Origin: Terebella lapidaria
Lineage: Eukaryota; Annelida; Polychaeta; Terebellida; Terebellidae
Reading direction: 5' to 3'
DNA length: 64,000 bases
NCBI GenBank assembly: GCA_949152475.1
Contig: OX424561.1
Location: 19,214,481-19,278,480, forward strand
Positions 58,901-64,000 of the stretch are shown piece by piece. Made by a program: the position numbers and the translations under genes. The notes beneath the pieces were generated by a model. It was not told the DNA's origin. It saw only the letters and a program-made list of their open reading frames with translations, and ran no database searches. Each line of letters starts with the position of its first letter. The first letter of the stretch is position 1.

Positions 58901-59829
58901 ACTTGACCAATCGCTTAGTGGGAGCCATATAGCTGACAATATTATCAAGAAATCTAACGCCAAACTAAAATTTCTGTATAGACAGGCCAGACACCTTAAT
59001 GTGGACACTAAAAAACTCCTTACGTCAGCTCTGATTCAATGTCACTTTGACTATGCCAGCACCTCTTGGTATTCTGGCCTTACCAAGAGACTTCAGAATC
59101 GTCTACAGACCACTCAAAATAAGGTCATTCGCTTTCTTTTAAGCGCTCCCCCTAGAACCCACATAGGGTTCGAGGAATTCAAAGCCGTCGGTATGTTACC
59201 AGTGGAAGTCCGCGTCAACCAACTTAAAGTAAATTACATACATGACATGATTTATGGAAATGCTCCCAGATACCTAACCTCCTCCATTAGTATCCAAAAT
59301 TCCCGCCACAACACCCGATCTGGCCCAATGTCCCTAGTTATCCCATCTGTAAAGTCTTTTGGTCACTCCTCTTTCCGGTACACATCAGTCACTGCTTGGA
59401 ATGAGTTACCAAGTGATATCAGAACAACAAGTGTTAAATCAGTTTTTAAGTCCAAAGTCAAATCTTTTTTATTCAACAAGTTCTATCAAGAGTCACAAAA
59501 CCCTTTTATTTATTTGTAACATTCTAGTCTTTGTTGTTAGGTTATCTAGTCACCATTATGTTGTTATGGATTTAAAATTCTATTTTTTCCATCTTTTTTT
59601 CCAATTTTTGTCTACTTTTGTAGTTATATTTATACAATCAGTCATTTACACTTGTGTACTCATTTATACAATTATATTTATACTTTTAGGCAACCTATTT
59701 TGTCATGTGATTTAGATCCGGACCACAATGGAAATAAGTGTCTTCACTTTCTTGTGTCATCCGTGTATTTTAATGTGCATTATAATGTTATTTATACTGT
59801 ATGTTATTTTACTGAATAAATTCAATCAA
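55978..59829 (+). mobile_element. CR1-like LINE, apparently with intact ORF
   Basis: A 3.85-kb non-LTR retrotransposon: a short 5' segment, one long ORF, a ~310-bp 3' UTR, and a terminal AATAAATTCAATCAATCAA tail typical of CR1/L2-type elements that end in short repeats instead of poly(A). It interrupts a MITE whose uninterrupted version is at 37405. ACTG occurs at both junctions and may be a short target duplication. The 5' end may be slightly truncated, because the ORF start lies only ~18 bp inside the junction. Confidence 0.85.
55995..59519 (+). CDS. LINE polyprotein: PHD finger, endonuclease, reverse transcriptase
   Basis: An uninterrupted 1,174-residue ORF from ATG 55995. The frame stays open upstream to an ATG at 55872, but those 41 codons come from the host MITE, so the inner start is preferred. 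Order: a hydrophobic N-terminal stretch, GDSHPNPGP at 105-113 (2A-like NPGP motif), a PHD-type finger (~116-171: CSDC, CDACDQWVHARC, WWCPRC), an APE-type endonuclease (~213-428: HVNTRSLLPK, ISETWLDD, LLGDFNSD, GFSDH), and a reverse transcriptase (~650-935) with LDLQKAFDTV, GVPQGSILGPLLF and catalytic YADD at 888-891, followed by a CR1-type C-terminal region. The protein would nick DNA and prime cDNA from its own RNA. No stop or frameshift is seen, so it is recent. The clade is assigned by domain order and motif style. Confidence 0.92.
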   Translation: MAGLTGILVALMFSSFSHSFITTYTDQNVFSDFGTSIDPNFWFNLQRRDTEFVISWSKKLSLLNLVTNDAGVRGKVKATAVRCKQTWRPVKTNHYLTVILILLSGDSHPNPGPVKFPCSDCSKPVRSNQKALLCDACDQWVHARCINIDSPTYKTLAECDDTWWCPRCVTDPSVDPDLSAGDPDDTTNSTAPDEPSHTTYVTSDETDYDCFKKKGLHFIHVNTRSLLPKLDELRVLAINTKAAVIGISETWLDDTVPDTEVSIPGYFIQRHDRLRTGGGVCVYVRSDIAFSPRKDLEVNTETTWIELYLPKTKPILVGICYRPPMDSNFYSSLEASCGNCSNFNENECILLGDFNSDYIAMNSHSNQYCSQLKQFMYMFDLKQLITSPTRVTDLTSTILDLILVSCPQNISQSGVITTGFSDHMMIYCTRKVQRPTSNKHNTVRLRSLKRYTKELLHGQLQSVNWSNVLECNNVDEAWSNFKEIFLGIINKIAPLKQARVKMNTDPWMTGEVLHLIHERNSALKKYRKTGLTSWYDNYVNLRNQVQSKKAAAKSEYFANKVEENKNNPRKLWQTLKDLGTSKSKNTPSNLGLKINDEICFDKAKVAEKFNNFFSTVASSLQSKLTPGSGKFGMTHVYKYYESLKSKDTSFSFDVVTEEFVQKTILNLNSNKATGLDQIPARFLKDGAEFITSPLTHILNLSLTTGIIPSDLKSAKISPIYKKQSKTEAGNYRPVSILSIVSKLFEKAVYEQLNQYLSDHKLLYEHQSGFRPSHSTDTCLAHLTDFIKSEQDKGNFTGMVLLDLQKAFDTVEHSTLLNKLEAIGLQKPAVDWFRAYLSDRQQCVEVNGVTSSPANVVCGVPQGSILGPLLFLIYVNDMPTAAKCKLLLYADDSALLIAGKNVADIEQRLTVELQSVQEWLVENKLSLHLGKTESILFGSSRRLNGTKPLDVTCDGHSISSNSCVKYLGVELDQSLSGSHIADNIIKKSNAKLKFLYRQARHLNVDTKKLLTSALIQCHFDYASTSWYSGLTKRLQNRLQTTQNKVIRFLLSAPPRTHIGFEEFKAVGMLPVEVRVNQLKVNYIHDMIYGNAPRYLTSSISIQNSRHNTRSGPMSLVIPSVKSFGHSSFRYTSVTAWNELPSDIRTTSVKSVFKSKVKSFLFNKFYQESQNPFIYL

Positions 59830-59988
59830 TCAACTGTCACCAACACATTACTCGATTTCGCCTGTACAATACTAACCTCTTTGTGTACTTCGAGTTCACC
59901 GCGTCACTCACGTTTGAGCATGGTGTGTACGAATGTTTTGTTTATACCATTTGACCTGACCTAGAAGCATTTCCGAACTGGCTTATAC
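59830..59988. mobile_element. Right part of the split MITE
   Basis: From TGTCACCAACAC, aligned with 37520-37672, through TTCGCCTGTACAATAC, TACTTCGAGTTCACCGCGTC and the right arm TGACCTGACCTAGAAGCATT. It completes the element whose left part lies at 55865-55977. Confidence 0.8.
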
Positions 59989-60195
59989 TACTAGCGTCAG
60001 GGTACCTAAAATCCTAATAATCGACCCTGTCCTTAATCATCGACCCCTGCAAACACTGCCAATTAGCTGTGCAAAACAGACATCTGACAAAAACCACATT
60101 GAAAGTACTTCTAATACACATTTAAGCACATTTCACATTTTAGTTTATTCAAGTTTTGTCCAGCCGTTTGCAGGGGTGGACGATTAGGACGATGA

Positions 60196-60786
60196 TTAAA
60201 GGGCCACTGTATGGGATTCGGCTTTTAGGGGATTTCCAAGATTTTTCTCCCGACGCTTCTATTTATAGAACAAAACATCAGATGACGTTTTTGGCCTAGG
60301 ATCTCTGCCGAGCCGACCTGGGCTGATCTGACAATTGGTTCGATTTGATTTGATTTGATTTGATTTTATTCGGTAAATAATGTAAAACATATAACAGAAA
60401 TACATGTATATGAAAGACATTAAAAACCAGGATAACACATGAAAGTGAAAACACTTATTTCCAATGTGGCCCTAGAAAATATCACATGACCCTCATAGTA
60501 CAGTATAATAAAGAAAAGAAAAATAAGGACAAAAAAAAAAAAAACTAACAATTGTATAATTCGAAAATGATGTAAAAGATCACATTTAAACTAAATATAT
60601 GCCAAAAGGGGCAACAACAAAAAATATTAAAAATAAATAAAAGTGTTGGATTCCTGGTTGACAATTTGGTTCGGCAGAGATTCTGGGTCAAAAACATAAT
60701 CTGACCTTTTGTTCTATCAATAGAAGCGTCGTGAGAAAAATCTTGGAAATCCCCTAAAAGCCGAATCCCGTACAGTGGCCCTTTAA
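60196..60786. mobile_element. TTAA-flanked foldback MITE carrying a LINE fragment
   Basis: Left TTAAAGGGCCACTGTATGGG and right (reverse complement) TTAAAGGGCCACTGTACGGG. The inverted arms extend for ~130 bp (GATTCGGCTTTTAGGGGATT, then CTTCTATTNATAGAACAAAA) to GATCTCTGCCGA. TTAA at both borders suggests piggyBac-like mobilisation. A LINE 3' fragment lies in its loop. Confidence 0.85.
60343..60658 (-). mobile_element. 5'-truncated CR1-like LINE 3' end (minus strand)
   Basis: On the minus strand its 3' UTR reads GGGCCACATTGGAAATAAGTG ... TTTACCGAATAAAATCAAATC, closely resembling the LINE 3' UTR at ~59720-59829 (GGACCACAATGGAAATAAGTG). It ends in (AAATC)n instead of (AATC)n-type repeats. TGACAATTGGTTCG at 60329-60342 and TGACAATTTGGTTCG at 60659-60673 are the target-site duplication. 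Confidence 0.8.
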
Positions 60787-60834
60787 GTATTCAATAGCCT
60801 TACGGTGTATCTGCTTATAGCCCCCACTCCCAGT

Positions 60835-61791
60835 CTGAGCGACGCGGAGTGTCTGAGATGGCTGTCATTCACCCTCTAGGTGGAAATCGTTTGGACATCT
60901 TTTCAATTTATAAATCAAAATCTTCCACCTTTGTACCCTCTAGGCCTCGTCTATAGACCGAGACGACATAGGGGATACATATTTGACCAGCCCAAGCGAC
61001 GCGGAGCGCGTCCAAGATGGCCCTCATTGGTGATCGGGACGAAAACAAATAAATCACGATTATGACAGTTACCTGGGTTGACACGCCAAATTTTCGTATT
61101 GTATTCACTCAGAAACACGAGAGGACCCAAATTATGTATGAAAACGCGCACTTAAATACCCCGAGATATTGTTGAAAATCCCCTCCAAACATTGACTTTA
61201 GCCTTAGCAGTCTCCTACCACAAATTTTACCAGGAAGGATTAGTGATGTTCGGAGGGGATTTTGAGCAATATATCAAGGTATTTAGTTGAGTTATCATGT
61301 GTAATTTGGGTTCGCTCCGCGTCGCTTGGGCTGATATTTGATAAACAATCAATGAGTTATTACTAAAATATCCCAACTTGAAACGAGAACCAGATTTTGA
61401 CAACTTGACCAGTTGACACAAGCTCATGGGCACATCCATTTTGCCAGCTGTGTTGACCCCACAATTCACTTGGTGGCGCCACTTCTCATTATAAATCTCA
61501 GATCATGTTGTGGCACAATCGAATCTGATGTCATACTGTTGGCGAAATGGATAAACCCATGACCCGGCCAAGAGCTTGTCAAAATCTGGTTCGCGTTTTC
61601 AAGTTGGGATATTTCAGTGATAAAGTCATTCATTGTTTGTCAAATATGTATCCCCTATGTCGTATCGGTATATAGATGAGGTCTAGAGGGTACAGTTGTG
61701 GAAGATTTTGATGTATTAATTTAAAAGATGTCCAAACGATTTCCGCCCCGAGGGTGAATAACAGCCATCTCAGACGCTCTGCGTCGCTCAG
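60835..61791. mobile_element. ~960-bp foldback element with nested inverted repeats
   Basis: Arms of ~150 bp: left from CTGAGCGACGCGGAGTGTCT and right (reverse complement) CTGAGCGACGCAGAGCGTCT, both running through GGAAATCGTTTGGACATCTT and CGACATAGGGGATACATATT. A second inverted pair lies inside (AAATATCCCAACTTGAAACG near 61362 against its inverse near 61593). GCGACGCGGAGCG words recur internally. No coding capacity. Confidence 0.75.
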
Positions 61792-61835
61792 GTTGACTAG
61801 TCCCTTACTATGCAAGTGCTATATTGACTATACAA

Positions 61836-62044
61836 TACTGTAAACCCATTTAAGTTCGCTCCCATTAAAGTTCACGTTTTTTAAATATTGACTGTTCGCT
61901 AACCATTTAAGTTCGTGTTTTGTTTATTTTTACATCAATTTCAATGTAACTTTTAAAGTTTGCGATCCATTAAAATTCGCTATTTTGTTAAAACCGCGAA
62001 ATCCACGAAATAAAAGGGTAACGAACATTAAAGGGTTTACAGTA
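61836..62044. mobile_element. 209-bp MITE, TACTGTAAA family copy 3
   Basis: Ends TACTGTAAACCCATTTAAG and TAAAGGGTTTACAGTA. The interior has CATTTAAGTTCG / ATTAAAGTTC words and an ACCGCGAAATCCACGAAA block shared with the copy at 36065. Same family as 22658 and 36065. Confidence 0.75.
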
Positions 62045-62299
62045 ATACATCACTGTGCCGAGTCATTGGCTGGTGCCTGGCCGCGAAAAATGAACATATT
62101 GATCAAAGTATTTGAGGCATATTTATTTTTGGAGTGCAGTGAAAAGTACCGGTAGCTCCCCAACCTGGTGATCGATGTGGGCGGTTGATGGAGCCACATG
62201 ACACCCAGCCTTGGTTAGAAATCGGAAATCACAAGTCTTCTAAATTAACTGGTGTGGCTGTAAAGTAACTGATGTGGAAACTCATGAAAGGGTCCTTTT

Positions 62300-62680
62300 T
62301 CTTGCCTTGACAACTTGTGAAGAGTGTGGCACAGTTTGAGAGTGCCTGTAATAGTTCTTCGTTCTGTATTTATATTTTTTGATGCTTCAATCCATCAATC
62401 TTTGCTTGAATTCTAGTCTTTTGGATTGAAGCAATAGATGTGGAGTACAGGTGATAAGGCCGCCAAAGTGATCAGGCCGCCATTGAAAATTATCAAACTG
62501 CGGGCTAAGTGATGGAAAACACTCGTCATGTTATATTGTGCATTAGCCTATGGTATGATGATATGCGGCCTGATTGCTTTGGCGGCCTTATCACGTGGTA
62601 ACAATTGATGTTTATTGTTACATAAAAATCTATTACAGGCGCTCTCAAACTGTGCCACACTCTTAAGAAGTTGCCACTTT
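62300..62680. repeat. Foldback element with two nested stems
   Basis: Outer arms: GTGTGGCACAGTTTGAGAGT (62324) against GCTCTCAAACTGTGCCACAC (62641). Inner arms: GTGATAAGGCCGCCAAAGTG (near 62451) against TTTGGCGGCCTTATCACG (near 62578). Outer and inner stems are separated by an AT-rich spacer on each side. It is likely a non-autonomous DNA element. Confidence 0.7.
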
Positions 62681-63132
62681 TGCGGCTAACCTTCAGAAGT
62701 TGCTACTTTTGGTACTTTTGGAGGCTCCGAGAACCTCCCAAGAAAAAAATGCACCAATCCATTATAATCTCCTTTGTAAGCACCGATTAAACATATATTT
62801 CCACAGATTCAGTGCTGCACACTCAAATATTCCCCTGTAATTCCAAAATCATATGAATAAAATATCTATAAAATATATGGTGCAGATAGCTTTTCATTGA
62901 TTGGTCACACGCACATATGCCCAGAGTGACACACCAAATTTGGAGTTTCAAACTTGGAGTCAAACTGATTAAGTGATTTCCAACTTGCAGTCAAACTAAT
63001 TTACAGTAGATCCAGCAACCAATTTGCTAATAATTATTTGCTAAAGCCAAGTTCATGTGAAGTTCATTTTGAATGGTTTTGGTATTAAGAAGTACATTGT
63101 ACCCCCGGTATGTTTTCTTTGTATTTTGGCAG
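62681..63132. other. Upstream region/intron of the C6orf120-like gene
   Basis: AT-rich. It ends in a good splice acceptor (TTTTGGCAG at 63124-63132), so at least its 3' part is probably a 5'-UTR intron; the matching upstream exon was not located. Confidence 0.4.
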
Positions 63133-63146
63133 GTGGCGGCCGAGCC

Positions 63147-63692
63147 ATGAAGTTGTGTCCTGCAATTGTGCTTGTTCTATATGAGTTTCTGGCTCATGCT
63201 ATGGGACAAGATCAGCTGTACAACACCCTACATGGAGCTGTTGGAGAGGGAAACTTCACATACTACAAACTGGTTCACATGGGGTACATCCGCCTCATTC
63301 TGGACACCCTGCACGGTGACGCAGACCTGTATATTTCATCGGAAACAACAACACCCACTTACGAGGACTATGAAATCAGTGCCGTAACATGTGCCCAGGA
63401 TATCATTGACATTCCTCCTGACTTCATGAGACCAGTGGCAATAGGAGTGTATGGACATACTTCATATGAGAGAAGTACTTACGCATTACATGTCATGGTG
63501 ATAACGGACTATGAAAAGGGCTATCCAGAGGAATTAGGGACATATGATGAAACCCAGTCTAGCACCCACTCAAGATCAGGCTCCAAACAGCATAAAAAAC
63601 ATTTCAACTCTACACCAAAGGAAGAGGAAGAATCACTTCTGTGGACTATACTTGTCAGCGTTCTCAAAATATTGTTCGATATCTTGGTCTGA
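63147..63692 (+). CDS. C6orf120: C6orf120/UPF0669-family secreted protein
   Basis: One coding exon of 181 residues (human C6orf120 is 191). A hydrophobic N-terminus (MKLCPAIVLVLYEFLAHAMG) fits a signal peptide cleaved after about residue 20. The family core is clear: GEGNFTYYKL, LHGDADLYIS, DYEISAVTC, RPVAIGVYGH, and a C-terminal hydrophobic block SLLWTILVSVLKILFDILV next to an acidic KEEEE stretch. N36 (NFT) is a potential glycosylation site. The human protein is secreted and N-glycosylated and has been linked to T-cell apoptosis; its molecular role is poorly known. I chose the ATG at 63147 because the frame upstream, open to 63057, crosses a splice acceptor (AG at 63131-63132) and the ATG leads straight into the signal peptide. 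An upstream non-coding exon is likely. Confidence 0.93.
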   Translation: MKLCPAIVLVLYEFLAHAMGQDQLYNTLHGAVGEGNFTYYKLVHMGYIRLILDTLHGDADLYISSETTTPTYEDYEISAVTCAQDIIDIPPDFMRPVAIGVYGHTSYERSTYALHVMVITDYEKGYPEELGTYDETQSSTHSRSGSKQHKKHFNSTPKEEEESLLWTILVSVLKILFDILV

Positions 63693-64000
63693 CATAGATT
63701 ACTTGCCAAGGGCGTTTGGCATGCGTCCGGTGTTGCTCAACATTACTGGGAAAGATTTATATTTTCGCAAATTGAACAAGAATATTTTATGAATACATGT
63801 GAAATAAGACTGCAGTAAACAAATCAGGGCTCATACAGGGGTAATACAAACCTCTGAATATGTCTGACAACTGTCTGTGTTAATTCTGAATAGCATGAAA
63901 CAAGTATTCTGCCTTGATTGTTTTGAACTCTTGTAAGTAAAATTACTGTAGTGTGTTTGTTATGTTATACACTTTACATTTAATAATTTGTACTGAGTAA
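63693..64000 (+). other. 3' UTR of the C6orf120-like gene, cut by window end
   Basis: Non-coding AT-rich sequence after the stop codon. No AATAAA was found before the window end, so the transcript probably continues. Confidence 0.4.

Noticed and set aside
60880-61815. Pair of 61-codon ORFs with similar sequence on opposite strands
   Set aside because: They are the two arms of the foldback element read in opposite directions.

Overview
This window is animal nuclear DNA. It holds multi-exon genes with GT-AG introns, clear orthologues of conserved metazoan proteins (Fos, a ZNF318-like zinc-finger protein, MEMO1, STYX and the C6orf120/UPF0669 family), and a dense layer of transposable elements. 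The wealth of foldback DNA elements, a CR1-like LINE with a PHD finger and an NPGP motif, a tRNA-derived SINE and a Helentron/pearl-like element with an internal tandem array all suggest a marine invertebrate, either lophotrochozoan or non-vertebrate deuterostome. The sequence alone does not let me name the phylum.

Layout. 1-2.5 kb: the 5' four exons of a minus-strand FOS gene (cut by the window edge) with a compact promoter (TATA, AP-1, CArG/MEF2-like, CRE, CCAAT). 2.5-13.4 kb: no host gene; a 1.1-kb TIR element, a 3.1-kb element carrying about 17 copies of a 148-bp repeat, a GC-rich minisatellite block and a solo-LTR-like sequence. 13.6-22 kb: a plus-strand six-exon ZNF318-like gene. 22-33 kb: repeats only (a MITE, LTR-like blocks, a degenerate ~135-bp tandem array, and a second, shrunken copy of the 148-bp element). 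33-46 kb: MEMO1 (nine coding exons) followed upstream by STYX (eleven coding exons), both on the minus strand and both complete, with several transposons in their introns. 46.5-63 kb: again repeats, including an LTR-like block with an 89-bp minisatellite, a SINE, a duplicated 265-bp sequence split by a TTAA-flanked element, a 3.85-kb LINE with an uninterrupted ORF nested in a MITE, and several large inverted repeats. 63.1-63.7 kb: a single-coding-exon C6orf120-like secreted protein on the plus strand.

The five genes do not form a pathway. FOS is an immediate-early transcription factor, the ZNF318-like protein is a nuclear RS-rich zinc-finger protein, MEMO1 is a metal-binding redox/motility protein, STYX is a pseudophosphatase and C6orf120 is a small secreted protein. 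I rebuilt all exon junctions by hand from splice signals, reading phase and recalled family sequences; every junction keeps frame. The least expected content lies in the mobile layer: nested insertions can be ordered in time, and two LINE fragments share a 3' UTR but end in different short repeats.
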